From NCBI GenBank assembly GCA_026710865.1, contig JAPOQG010000341.1:1-33126 (forward strand): a stretch of DNA of 33,126 nt, read 5' to 3'. How positions within the stretch are numbered: the first letter of the stretch is position 1; each line of letters begins with the position of its first letter. Made by a program: the position numbers and the translations under genes. This DNA is from Acidimicrobiaceae bacterium. Its GTDB lineage: Bacteria; Actinomycetota; Acidimicrobiia; Acidimicrobiales; Aldehydirespiratoraceae. The notes beneath the pieces were generated by a model. It worked only from the letters and a program-made list of their open reading frames with translations. It had not been told where the DNA came from and ran no database searches. Shown piece after piece: positions 16,316 to 25,109 of this stretch.

Positions 16316-17287
16316 TCAGGGGGCCACCGCTATGACGGTCCAGTCGAGGATCTTCTCGGGCTCCTCGGTGCGGTGGGCGAAGCCCTCTACCAGCACCGCG
16401 AAGGCTCGACCTCCGGCGGCGGGAGCGACATCGAGCAGCGTGTGGCAGAACGAGACCTGGTCGCCCTCGAAGGCGGGCCCGGTGTGGTCGCAGCCGTGCC
16501 ACCCCACCACCGTGGCCATGCCCGCCAGCACCCGCGAGAGCGATGCCTGGGCCAGGCCCACGACGTGGCCCCCGTACACAAGCCGCTGCGGGTACGGGGA
16601 CTCGGCCGCGTCACGGTGCACCATGGCCAGGTTGTTGGTCAGGCGGACCAGCGCGAGCGCGTTCTCGACCACGTCCCGGGCAGGGTCCGCGACGGTGGTG
16701 CCCGGCTGCCAGTCCGTGCCGGAACCCAGAACGCTGAAGTCCCAACTCGGCGGCACGAGTTCCACGTAGGAGGCGAGGTCCAACGGCGGCGCAGTCCCCA
16801 GATCGTCGTCGTGGCCGGGCTGCTCGTCGCAGGCCTGGGGCAGCAGCGGGGCTCGCTGGCAGGTGATGGCGGGCTCCCCATCCGCGGTGGTGACGATGTC
16901 CACCAGCGCCTTGCCCCGATGGGGCCGTCCGGGACGGGGCCGGCTGTCGGCCAGGGCGGCGACCGTGACGGTGGTGGCCAAGGACTGCCCGATGAACACC
17001 GGCCGCAGGAACCGCAGCTCGCGGTAGAAGAGGTTGGCGATCACGCGCCGGGTGAGCGTCGTGCTGTGCCCGGTCGACAGGTGCATGACCAGCGCCGGGC
17101 TGACCAGACGGCCGGGCCTCCCGGTCACCGCTTCACACACCGCCGGGTCCATCACCATCGGCAGACGCTCGCCCACCATCGACTGGTAGAGCGCGGCCAT
17201 TCCCTCGTCGACTGCCACCGACGGCTGCCGGGGCAGCACCTGGCCCACGCTGAGGTCCTCGTAGTACGGCCCGTCCAGCGGGATCAC
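16316..17287 (-). CDS. MaoC-family (double hot-dog) acyl dehydratase
   Basis: A 323-residue protein with two hot-dog halves. The N-terminal half begins YYEDLSVGQVLPRQPSVAVDEGMAALYQ, and the C-terminal half contains TNNLAMVHRDAAESPYPQRLVYGGHVVGLAQ, the usual position of the hydratase residues. Members hydrate or dehydrate CoA esters of unsaturated or branched acids. The start is taken as GTG 17287 because a TAGCCT hexamer lies exactly 7 bases before it. The open frame extends another 107 codons upstream, but that part has no family similarity I recognise and overlaps the divergent promoter region. It is upstream of, and same-strand with, the thiolase gene (67-base gap). Confidence 0.83.
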   Translation of the reverse strand: MIPLDGPYYEDLSVGQVLPRQPSVAVDEGMAALYQSMVGERLPMVMDPAVCEAVTGRPGRLVSPALVMHLSTGHSTTLTRRVIANLFYRELRFLRPVFIGQSLATTVTVAALADSRPRPGRPHRGKALVDIVTTADGEPAITCQRAPLLPQACDEQPGHDDDLGTAPPLDLASYVELVPPSWDFSVLGSGTDWQPGTTVADPARDVVENALALVRLTNNLAMVHRDAAESPYPQRLVYGGHVVGLAQASLSRVLAGMATVVGWHGCDHTGPAFEGDQVSFCHTLLDVAPAAGGRAFAVLVEGFAHRTEEPEKILDWTVIAVAP

Positions 17288-17528
17288 AGACCCGAGGCTA
17301 CGGCCCGCCAGCCGCCATGGCCGTGCTGAGAGCACCTCCGGGTCGCCGCCGGTGACTTGCACGACATCGCGGCGGCGGCCGTCGGCGACGCTCAGCGCCA
17401 TCCCGGCCTCGCGCGTCTCGCCCGAACGGATTCGATCGCGAACAGCCTCAGCCGCCGTTTCCCCGGCAACGACGTGCTCAAGGCGTATCGTGGCCTTGTC
17501 CAAAGCGCGAGAAGGGGGCGCAGCCGTG
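17288..17528. other. Divergent promoter region between the MaoC and acyl-CoA ligase genes
   Basis: On the minus strand TAGCCT (17295-17300) sits 7 bases before the MaoC GTG. On the plus strand TATCGT (17486-17491) precedes a leader with GAAGGGGG and ATG 17529. The middle, about 180 bases, is GC-rich with an open minus-strand frame of unclear meaning. Confidence 0.45.
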
Positions 17529-19097
<1,569 letters not shown>

Positions 19098-19135
19098 CGA
19101 CGCTGGGCGGGACGGGCGGGACTGGAGGCCGAGTC

Positions 19136-20062
19136 TCAGCCGACGATGAGGGTATCCTCGCCCATCACATCGATGCCCGATCGCTGCTGGAAGCCCGGGT
19201 GGTTGTCGGCCAGCTCCGAGGCGGGATCACCGGCAATGCGGGTGTGCCACATCACCCGGGGCTCGGCCATGTCGAACGGCGTCCCCCGGTGCATCAGCCG
19301 GCGGTTGTCCCACAGCGCGGCGTCGCCCACGGCCCACTGACGATGGTGGACGCGGGGCGGCCGGCAGGCCTCGGCGTTGAGCCGGTCGAGGAACGCCTCC
19401 GACTCGTCCTCGGCCATGCCCACGATCCCGTATGCGTGGCGGCCGATGAGCAGGTTGGGCCGTCCCGTCTCGGGGTGCACCTTCACCAGCGGTCGCAGTG
19501 ACGGCTCGAGGTCGTGGAAGCCGTACATGTCGTAGCCCCCGCCCTCGGTCCTGGTCGGCATGTAGCCGGAGCGGCCCTGGCTGTAGTACAGCGAGTGGTA
19601 CGCCCGCATGCCGGACAGCCGCTGCCGGGTCTCGCTGTCCAGCGCCTCGTAGGCGGCCCGCATGTCGGCCCATCCGGTGGCCCCGCCCCGGCTGGTCACC
19701 ACCTCGGCAGTGAACACCGAGCCCTTGGCCTGCAGCGGCATGTAGGTGCTGTCGTGATGCCAGCCCTCGTTGCCCCGCAGCGACTTCACCACGTCGTGGC
19801 CAGGGTCGCTGAGAATCCCGCCCTCGGTGTCGACGTTGCTGAAGGCCACCGCCTCGAACTCGAGCGGACCGAACCGCCGAGCGAAGGCGTTCTGCTCGTC
19901 GATGGTCAGGAACTGGCCCGGGAGGATCAGCAGAGCGTGCTCGAGCCACGTCTCGTGCAGCGCCTCGAACGCGGCATCGTCGATGGAGCGCAACTCGACG
20001 CCAGTGACGACCGCGCCGAAAGTGGCGTCCAGCGGTTCGATGTCGAACGGGTCGGTGGCCAT
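19136..20062 (-). CDS. TauD/TfdA-family taurine-type dioxygenase
   Basis: A 308-residue Fe(II)/2OG dioxygenase. The facial triad is H102-x-D104 (GWHHDSTYMPL) and H258 (RRLMHRGTPFD), with the 2OG-binding arginine R275 in VMWHTRIAGD. N-terminal FGAVVTGVELRSIDD and ALLILPGQFLTIDEQNAFARRFGPLE are hallmarks of the alpha-ketoglutarate-dependent taurine/2,4-D dioxygenase group. Full length. The start is ATG 20062. No tau transport genes are adjacent, so sulfonate use is unproven; other carboxylates are possible. Its upstream region ends at 20115 in the edge of a mobile element, and the best -10 (TAGAAT, 20112-20117) straddles that junction. Confidence 0.9.
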   Translation of the reverse strand: MATDPFDIEPLDATFGAVVTGVELRSIDDAAFEALHETWLEHALLILPGQFLTIDEQNAFARRFGPLEFEAVAFSNVDTEGGILSDPGHDVVKSLRGNEGWHHDSTYMPLQAKGSVFTAEVVTSRGGATGWADMRAAYEALDSETRQRLSGMRAYHSLYYSQGRSGYMPTRTEGGGYDMYGFHDLEPSLRPLVKVHPETGRPNLLIGRHAYGIVGMAEDESEAFLDRLNAEACRPPRVHHRQWAVGDAALWDNRRLMHRGTPFDMAEPRVMWHTRIAGDPASELADNHPGFQQRSGIDVMGEDTLIVG

Positions 20063-20111
20063 GGTTCGGGGTTCCGTCTCCGCGCCGGGTCGCCGGTCGG
20101 GAAGCCCCCCG

Positions 20112-20139
20112 ATTCTAGATGGTTAGTTCCAAGGGTCAG
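20112..20139 (-). promoter_or_regulatory. Possible hybrid promoter at the left edge of the mobile element
   Basis: On the minus strand, CTGACC (20139-20134) lies inside the IS, followed by a 16-base spacer and TAGAAT (20117-20112), which joins the IS end CTAG with host AAT. It points outward to the TauD-type gene, whose ATG is at 20062. Confidence 0.4.
20115..20135 (-). repeat. IS terminal inverted repeat, left
   Basis: CTAGATGGTTAGTTCCAAGG and one further G. It differs from the reverse complement of the right end only at two adjacent positions. Confidence 0.8.
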
Positions 20140-20727
20140 TGGTCGTAGGCGATGAGGGAGCGGGCGGGGCGGGGTTGTTGGGTGGTTTGGTTGTGCCAGA
20201 TGGCTGCTGTGAGCGCGAGGAGTCGTTGCAGGATGCGCGCGGCGACGCCGCAGCGGGTGCGGCCGCGGTGGCGTTCGAGGCCGAGTTGGGCTTTGAGGGT
20301 CCAGTTGACCGATTCGATGATCTGGCGCAGCGGGCGCAGGAACCGCCGCCCGGGCCGTGGCGGCTCTGTTTGGGCGGCGGGGCGGATGAGCGCGATGGCG
20401 GCGGCGTTGAGGGTCGTCTGCGAGGCTGGCTCGCCGGTGGCCCTTGTCGGCGATGAGGGTCTGGCCCCGCCGGGCGATCTGGGCTTGGGCGATCATCTCG
20501 AGGCAGGTGTCGCGCTCGTCGGCTTTGGCCGAGGTGAGCGCGTAGGCCACCGGCAGCCCCGACGGCGTTGTGATGAGGTGCAGGCGCAGGCGCAGGCCCC
20601 AGAAGTGCCGCGAGTGCGAGGCGCAGTAGCCGTAGGCGGCCCATCCTGCGAGGTCACAGTTCATACCAAGGTCCTCCGGGATCGGGGTCTGTGGACAACC
20701 CCGAGCTTGGACACCCTCACCCCTCAC
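20136..20727 (-). pseudogene. IS982-family-like transposase, N-terminally truncated and frameshifted
   Basis: From the right end, the first frame reads DLAGWAAYGYCASHSRHFWG, then LPVAYALTSAKADERDTCLEM and GQTLIADKGH. At a run of three G on the plus strand (20411-20413) the frame is lost and continues in another as LNAAAIALIRPA, RQIIESVNWTLKAQLGLERH, and ends ARSLIAYDH with TGA at 20136-20138. The pieces IADKGH (second Asp) and IIESVN (Glu) are two of the DDE residues; the first Asp region (normally DSTP) is not intact. The C-terminal ending is characteristic of actinobacterial IS982-like transposases. A single extra base explains the frame loss, and the N-terminal third (about 100 residues) is absent. 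Confidence 0.75.
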
Positions 20728-20741
20728 TGGTGGACCCCCAC

Positions 20742-20762
20742 CCCTTGGAACTACTCATCTAG
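20742..20762 (+). repeat. IS terminal inverted repeat, right
   Basis: C followed by CCTTGGAACTACTCATCTAG. Identical over 21 bases to 23010-23030. Confidence 0.8.
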
Positions 20763-21082
20763 GCACCGGCAACGAATACGCCCCCACCTTCCTCATCCCC
20801 GCCTAACCCCGGCAACCACCCCGCAGAACACCCCGGGTCGACCGCTTCTCCCGACGCCGAGGCATTCGCGGCCAACCCTCACGCCCAGAGGACCGAACAA
20901 GGGTCGCCAACCCGGCGTTCGCGGGTAGTGCATTGCCTGCACCGACGCGGAGGCCGGAGCGGCGTGTCGGACCCCCTGGCTACTGTGCTAGCAATCCTGT
21001 GGCAGGCTGAGCGTCGCCGTGATAGGCACACGGATCGTCGTTCGTGGCCAGCCGGACGACTCAGGGCGTGAGGAGGCCAGCG
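20763..21082. other. Non-coding gap between IS and GHKL gene
   Basis: A 320-base stretch without a gene. It begins with a frame reading GTGNEYAPTFLIPA and a stop at 20804-20806, which looks like the tail of a gene cut by the IS right end. The rest contains possible promoter elements (TACTGT at 20981-20986) upstream of the GHKL gene. No strong terminator or RNA gene is seen. Confidence 0.35.
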
Positions 21083-22243
21083 GTGGAGCGACTGATAGCA
21101 GCCACGAGTCTGACCATTTTCGATCCGCTGAGACTCGCCGCGTTCGCCAGACACCTGGAGGAGGCCGAGCTACACGGGTCGATCTGCGTTCTGGACTTCT
21201 CCGACCAAGCCGTCGCGGGCTCGGCCCGCCCGTCCGCGGTGCGGTTGTCGATCCCCTCGGTCATGGTCGTGTCGAACCTGCTGGTGGGTCGCTTCAGGGA
21301 TGTGCCCGTCGCCGTGCGAATACCCGAAACTAGGGGCTTAAGCCTGCAGCTCGCTCGTGGAGGGTTCTTCTTTGCGCTCGCTAACCGCCCCAGAGTGAGC
21401 TGGGCGGGCGAGGCGCCCGAGCATTGGAGCCGAACCGCGAGAGCTTGGGTGCATCCGTTCCACCCCAGCGACGCAGCGATGCGCCGCGAGGCACTGGTGG
21501 ATGTCAAGGATCCTGAACATGACTCGTGGGTGGTCCGAGCCGCGTTCCAGCGCTACTTGCTCTCGGTGATGCATCCGCACAACCGGCCCGCACGCCACCT
21601 GCGCCACGACCTGCGCCAAGTCGCAGGCCGATGGCTCAGCAGCCGCCTGCAGGTCAAACCGGGATCGGCGATGGTCGGAACGCTGACCGACTGCCTTGAG
21701 GTCTTCTACCAGATCGTCGTCAACGTCCCAGACCACGCAAGCCTGCGCTCCAGTCCAACCGGCTGCTCGCTAGGACAGGTCTACGCCACACTCGGCGGAG
21801 GGCGCGATAGCCACAACCGGCTCCATTTCACTGTGCTCGACAACGGCGTGGGGCTCCCCCATCGGGTGAGAATCCTCTACAAGGATCGGGCCCGCAGCGC
21901 GGAGGAGGCGCTTCGGGACGCCGTGATGGGTCGATTGCCGCGCCCAGTCGGCGGGCGCGGCGTCGGACTCGACCTCGTGCGCCGGGTCGCCAGTCAGTAC
22001 ACGGAGGGACTACGTGGCGTCGGAGGGGCGAGCAGCATCCGCATCATCACGGACGGCGATGACGATGACTCCGCCTCCTATCTGGAGTGGAACCCCGACT
22101 CCGATGAGCCCGACACCTCCAGCGTCGACGGCCTCCCGGTCAGAGGAACGCTGGTGTGGGTGTCGCTCGGGCTCGAGAACCGCTTCGCCGACGAAGGCTC
22201 CCACCAACTTGAGTTGACCTTCGCCGAGCCAATAGCCGGGTAA
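21083..22243 (+). CDS. GHKL-superfamily ATPase with unrecognised N-terminal domain
   Basis: A 386-residue protein. The C-terminal half is a Bergerat-fold ATPase: N-box with N214 in QIVVNVPDHASL, G1 box DNGVGLP (D253), and G2 box GGRGVGLDLVRR (290-301). The N-box resembles those of serine-kinase/anti-sigma-type and signalling HATPases (ENxxDHA-like). There is no histidine phosphoacceptor domain, transmembrane segment or receiver. The N-terminal half (VLDFSD near residue 37, QLARGGFFFALANRP near 89-103) looks like a globular, perhaps STAS-like, domain. The acidic linker DSDEPDTSSVDG precedes the tail. The start is GTG 21083 because GAGGAGG (21070-21076) lies 6 bases upstream; GTG 21044 is upstream in frame. 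The next gene follows after 8 bases. It lies between IS ends and is likely cargo. Confidence 0.8.
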   Translation: MERLIAATSLTIFDPLRLAAFARHLEEAELHGSICVLDFSDQAVAGSARPSAVRLSIPSVMVVSNLLVGRFRDVPVAVRIPETRGLSLQLARGGFFFALANRPRVSWAGEAPEHWSRTARAWVHPFHPSDAAMRREALVDVKDPEHDSWVVRAAFQRYLLSVMHPHNRPARHLRHDLRQVAGRWLSSRLQVKPGSAMVGTLTDCLEVFYQIVVNVPDHASLRSSPTGCSLGQVYATLGGGRDSHNRLHFTVLDNGVGLPHRVRILYKDRARSAEEALRDAVMGRLPRPVGGRGVGLDLVRRVASQYTEGLRGVGGASSIRIITDGDDDDSASYLEWNPDSDEPDTSSVDGLPVRGTLVWVSLGLENRFADEGSHQLELTFAEPIAG

Positions 22244-22251
22244 CCCACGCG

Positions 22252-23030
22252 ATGGCCTCATCAGCCAGCTACTACCTGCGCGTGGACATCGACGACACCT
22301 CCGATGAGAGTCCCGAAGATGAGCCCACTCCTGTTGACGGTTCCGATACCAGCTCCGAACTGACGTTTGTAGATCTTCACACCCGATAGCCGGACAACTC
22401 TTCTGGGAGCGCGCTAGCGCCACCCGAGGCCGGGCGATAGAAGTCAACCCGCATCCAAGGAGCAGGGTTGCCCGAGGCAAGCGAACAGCCTTACCGGTTC
22501 GCCTGATCTTTGAACTCATCGCGCAGCCTGACGGCCTAGCCGAACTTGTCAAGCAGCGCTGGTACAGTCTCCTAAAGGAGGGCCGCGAGAAGCACGACCT
22601 AAACGAGATTCTGAGCCATACGGCCTTGGTCGTCGCTTCATCTTACGACGTAGAGCCTGTCGCAGTCCCAAGTCTTGCTGGACAGGACATCGTCAACCTT
22701 GAAGAGAGTCTTCGGCTGGTCCTCACTGGGATCGGTCTAAATGAGAGTACTCCGGTCATTGCGTCTGATGATGCTGACGAACTTTCTCAACAGGTTGCTG
22801 CTCTCAAGCCTGAAGACGCGATTCTCGTGTTCTCGTGGGGATCCGTCACAGGATTGACGCTACGGAATCTTAAGCTGACTGTAGCCGATGCGCTCCGAGC
22901 ACATTCTATAGAAAGACCATTGAACGGATTGGTATTTCATGCGCGCTCCAGCACGTTGAGCGAGTGGGAAGCACAGCAGAACCAATTCCGTCCGGGCGTA
23001 CTAGCATGTCCCTTGGAACTACTCATCTAG
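22252..23030 (+). pseudogene. Frame-broken cargo gene: acidic N-terminus joined to possible PRTase-fold C-terminus
   Basis: ATG 22252 starts an acidic stretch (MASSASYYLRVDIDDTSDES and onward) that stops at TAG 22387-22389. A second frame, open from 22338 and without an ATG or GTG start, continues as LFWERASATRGRAIEVNPHP, RLIFELIAQPDGLAELVKQR, and ends DAILVFSWGSVTGLTLRN, then LNGLVFHARSSTLSEWEAQQ. The segment length (779 bases) fits one base lost, somewhere in 22338-22386. GSVTGLTLR followed by a helix resembles the PRPP loop of phosphoribosyltransferases but lacks the paired acidic residues; this is a weak suggestion. The last codons (P-L-E-L-L-I-stop) are encoded by the IS right end, so the natural C-terminus is missing or replaced. 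It could alternatively be two short genes. Confidence 0.5.
23010..23030 (+). repeat. Third copy of the IS right-end inverted repeat
   Basis: Perfect 21-base match to 20742-20762, same orientation, 2.27 kb away. It supplies the stop codon (TAG 23028-23030) of the preceding open frame. Confidence 0.85.
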
Positions 23031-23037
23031 CAGCGTC

Positions 23038-23043
23038 TACAGT
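23038..23043 (+). promoter_or_regulatory. Putative leaderless -10 hexamer TACAGT of the LLM gene
   Basis: TACAGT is followed by 8 bases and ATG 23052. A -35-like TTGGAA (23013-23018) lies inside the IS repeat with a 19-base spacer, so the element end may contribute half of the promoter. Confidence 0.45.
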
Positions 23044-23051
23044 TGCGGTTC

Positions 23052-24200
23052 ATGCGGACCGGGGTGTTCCTCTTCGGCGGGGTGGAGTTGACCGACGCCG
23101 GCGCCGGGCCGCCCGCCCCCACCGACCGCCGCTTCGACCACAAGGAGGTGTGGCGGGCCACTGAGCGGATAATCGACATGGCGGTGGCGTGCGACCAGCT
23201 GGGCTTCGACTCGTACTGGCTGACCGAGCACCATTTCCAGCACGAGGGCTACGAGGTGATCCCCAACGGGATCCTGGCAGGAACCATCGTCGCGGAGCGC
23301 ACCGAGCAGATCCGCATCGGCATGGCCTTCAACATCGTGCCCCAGTGGCATCCGCTGCGGCTGGCCGAGGACTTCGCCACCTTCCACAACATCTCCGGCG
23401 GCCGGGGGATCCTCGGCGTGGGCCGGGGAACGGTGCCGCGTGAGGCCGAGACGCTGGGCACCCGGATCGGCAGCTTCGACAACCCCGACAAGGCCGCGGC
23501 CGACGAACTCAACCGCATCCAGTTCGACGAGGCCATGGAGGTGATCCAGCTGGCGCTCGACAACGAGTCCTTCAGCTTCCACGGCGAGGTCTACGACTTC
23601 CCGCCGCCGGGCATCCCCGACCGGGGCGGCTTCGTCTCCGAGCTGTCGCTGGTGCCCCGGCCCCTCTACCCCTACGAGATCTGGCAGGCCGCGAAGTCGC
23701 CGGCCACCCTCGAGCAGATCCCCCGCTGCGGCTGGGGCGGCGTGTTCTGGAACTACCACCACACCTTCATCAAGGAGCGCTGGGAGCAGTTCGCCGAGAG
23801 GTACCAGGCCCACCACGGGCGGGAGCTGGCCCGGGGCGAGAACCGCATGCTGGTGCAGTGCCTCCGGGTGGAGGACACCTACGAGGACGCGGTCGCGTCG
23901 GTGCGCGACGGCCACGACGAGCTCTGGAAGTTCCTGGGCCCCTACGGCTGGAGCAAGGGCTACATGGGCCCCGACGGCAGACCGGCTGAACCCGGACTGA
24001 TCCCCACCCTGGAGACGTCCATCGACCAGAAGACCTGGCTGGTGGGCAGCCCGGAGCAGGTCGCCGAGACCATCAGATGGCGCGACGAGCAACTCGGCCT
24101 CGAGAACCTGCTGCTGTTCCCGGCCATGCCCGGCGACCCCTACGAGAAGGTCGAGGAGCAGCTCCACCGCATCGCCGAAGAGGTGCTCCCGCTGCTGTAG
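23052..24200 (+). CDS. LLM-class flavin-dependent monooxygenase (bacterial luciferase-like)
   Basis: A 382-residue luciferase-like oxidoreductase, close to the alkanal-monooxygenase alpha-chain type. Landmarks are MRTGVFLFGGVELTDAG, LGFDSYWLTEHHFQHEGYEVIPNG, EQIRIGMAFNIVPQWHPLRLAEDFATFHNISGGR, and the terminal WRDEQLGLENLLLFPAMPGDP. The EHHF motif and GGRGILGVGRG fit FMN-dependent members that use O2 and reduced flavin from a partner reductase. The start is ATG 23052; an earlier in-frame start at 23043 overlaps the -10 hexamer. A nitroreductase gene follows 107 bases later. The host gene begins right after the mobile element's end, so its promoter may be altered. Confidence 0.9.
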   Translation: MRTGVFLFGGVELTDAGAGPPAPTDRRFDHKEVWRATERIIDMAVACDQLGFDSYWLTEHHFQHEGYEVIPNGILAGTIVAERTEQIRIGMAFNIVPQWHPLRLAEDFATFHNISGGRGILGVGRGTVPREAETLGTRIGSFDNPDKAAADELNRIQFDEAMEVIQLALDNESFSFHGEVYDFPPPGIPDRGGFVSELSLVPRPLYPYEIWQAAKSPATLEQIPRCGWGGVFWNYHHTFIKERWEQFAERYQAHHGRELARGENRMLVQCLRVEDTYEDAVASVRDGHDELWKFLGPYGWSKGYMGPDGRPAEPGLIPTLETSIDQKTWLVGSPEQVAETIRWRDEQLGLENLLLFPAMPGDPYEKVEEQLHRIAEEVLPLL

Positions 24201-24270
24201 CAGCCGGGCCGTTCCGGCCGGCGGGTCCTGTCACGGCGGTCCCAGTCTGGTCGATCGCGGTCGGGAGCCG

Positions 24271-24276
24271 TAGGGT
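24271..24276 (+). promoter_or_regulatory. Putative -10 hexamer TAGGGT of the nitroreductase gene
   Basis: Followed by a leader of about 30 bases carrying GCAGGAGG before ATG 24308. Confidence 0.4.
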
Positions 24277-24307
24277 CTGTCTCAACACCCGACGCAGGAG
24301 GCCGAGA

Positions 24308-24979
24308 ATGCTGGGACTGTCCGCCGACGAACTGCTGACGACGACGCGGGCCGTCCGCAAGCGGCTGGACTTCGACCGGCCGGTCGACCCCGAGACGATC
24401 ACCGAGTGCCTGGGCATCGCGCTGCAGGCGCCCACCGGCGGCAACCTCCAGGACTGGCAGTGGATGGTGGTGACCGACCCGGCCAAGAAGGCCGCGCTGG
24501 CCGGGCTCTACCGCAAGGCGTGGGCCGCCTACAAGGAGTCGGACTACTTCCCCACCAACGTCCCGACCCGCGCCGACCCCGTGGTGCAGGCATCATTCGA
24601 ACGGATCGCGGACTCGGCCCAGTACCTCGCCGACAACCTCGAGCGGGCGCCTGCGTTCCTGATCCCTTGCCTGACCGCGAGCCGCGTCGACCGGCCGTCG
24701 TGGGGCGGGGCAGCGTCAAGGCTCGGATCGGTGATCCAAGCGTCGTGGAGCTTCATGCTGGCCGCCCGGGAGCGGGGACTGGGCACCTGCTGGACCACGC
24801 TGCATCTGGCCTACGAGCGGCCCGCCGCCGAGATTCTGGGCATCCCCTACGACCGATGCTCGCAGGTCGCCCTCATACCCATCGCCCACACCATCGGCAC
24901 CGACTTCCGCCCGGGCATGCGCGAGCCGCTCGACGAGGTGCTGCACTGGGACGGCTGGAAGGGCGCCGCGCCGCTCTGA
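24308..24979 (+). CDS. Nitroreductase-family FMN oxidoreductase
   Basis: A 223-residue flavoprotein with N-terminal TTRAVRKRLDFDRPVDPETI and LQAPTGGNLQDWQWMVVTD, the usual FMN phosphate and ring contacts (R-x-R and P-T-x-G-N), then ASWSFMLAARERGLGTCWTT and LGIPYDRCSQVALIPI. Full length for the family. ATG 24308 is preceded by GCAGGAGG with good spacing; the frame extending upstream to 24077 overlaps the LLM gene and is not homologous. Members reduce nitro groups, quinones or enones with NAD(P)H and can feed reduced flavin; a link with the adjacent LLM monooxygenase is plausible but unproven. Confidence 0.92.
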   Translation: MLGLSADELLTTTRAVRKRLDFDRPVDPETITECLGIALQAPTGGNLQDWQWMVVTDPAKKAALAGLYRKAWAAYKESDYFPTNVPTRADPVVQASFERIADSAQYLADNLERAPAFLIPCLTASRVDRPSWGGAASRLGSVIQASWSFMLAARERGLGTCWTTLHLAYERPAAEILGIPYDRCSQVALIPIAHTIGTDFRPGMREPLDEVLHWDGWKGAAPL

Positions 24980-25002
24980 CCCCACGGAATCTTGGTGCGA
25001 GT

Positions 25003-25023
25003 TCTGTGGACATACGACACAGA
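25003..25023. promoter_or_regulatory. Inverted repeat TCTGTG-N9-CACAGA upstream of bioA
   Basis: A perfect 6-base palindromic pair in the 130-base gap before the biotin genes, about 40 bases upstream of the -10-like TAGCCT (25066-25071). A candidate operator; it does not look like the classical BirA or BioQ sites I know. Confidence 0.3.
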
Positions 25024-25065
25024 GCCGACCCGAGATTTCCCCGGGAGCCGCCGGCCAGGGACGCC

Positions 25066-25071
25066 TAGCCT
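25066..25071 (+). promoter_or_regulatory. Putative -10 hexamer TAGCCT of the biotin operon
   Basis: Gives a leader of about 32 bases with a GAGGAAG ribosome binding site (25098-25104) before ATG 25110. Confidence 0.45.
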
Positions 25072-25109
25072 TGCCTGTTCACAGACCGACCATCAGCGAG
25101 GAAGGCGCC

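Larger units (their letters stand above)
20115..20762 (-). mobile_element. Decayed IS982-like insertion sequence (648 bases)
   Basis: Terminal inverted repeats 20115-20135 and 20742-20762 match at 19 of 21 positions; both begin with CTAGATG reading inward. The interior encodes the C-terminal two thirds of a DDE transposase on the minus strand. The CTAG at each end may be part of the repeat or a 4-base target duplication. About 100 N-terminal transposase residues are missing, so the element is non-autonomous. Confidence 0.75.
20115..23030 (+). mobile_element. Candidate extended transposon: IS982-like element plus cargo, bounded by IS ends
   Basis: The left boundary is the IS left end (20115-20135), and the right boundary is a perfect 21-base copy of the IS right end (23010-23030) in the orientation expected for an outer end. 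Both outer ends carry CTAG. The cargo (20763-23009) has visibly lower GC and more A/T-ending codons, most clearly in 22390-23010, than the flanking genes. Removing the segment would place the TauD-type gene and the LLM gene about 75 bases apart as a divergent pair. Whether the whole unit moved together or the third end is a relic of a second IS copy is not settled by the sequence. Confidence 0.55.

Noticed and set aside
21083-22243. Classical sensor histidine kinase
   Set aside because: No transmembrane sensor, no H-box phosphoacceptor domain and no response regulator nearby; only the GHKL ATPase motifs are present.
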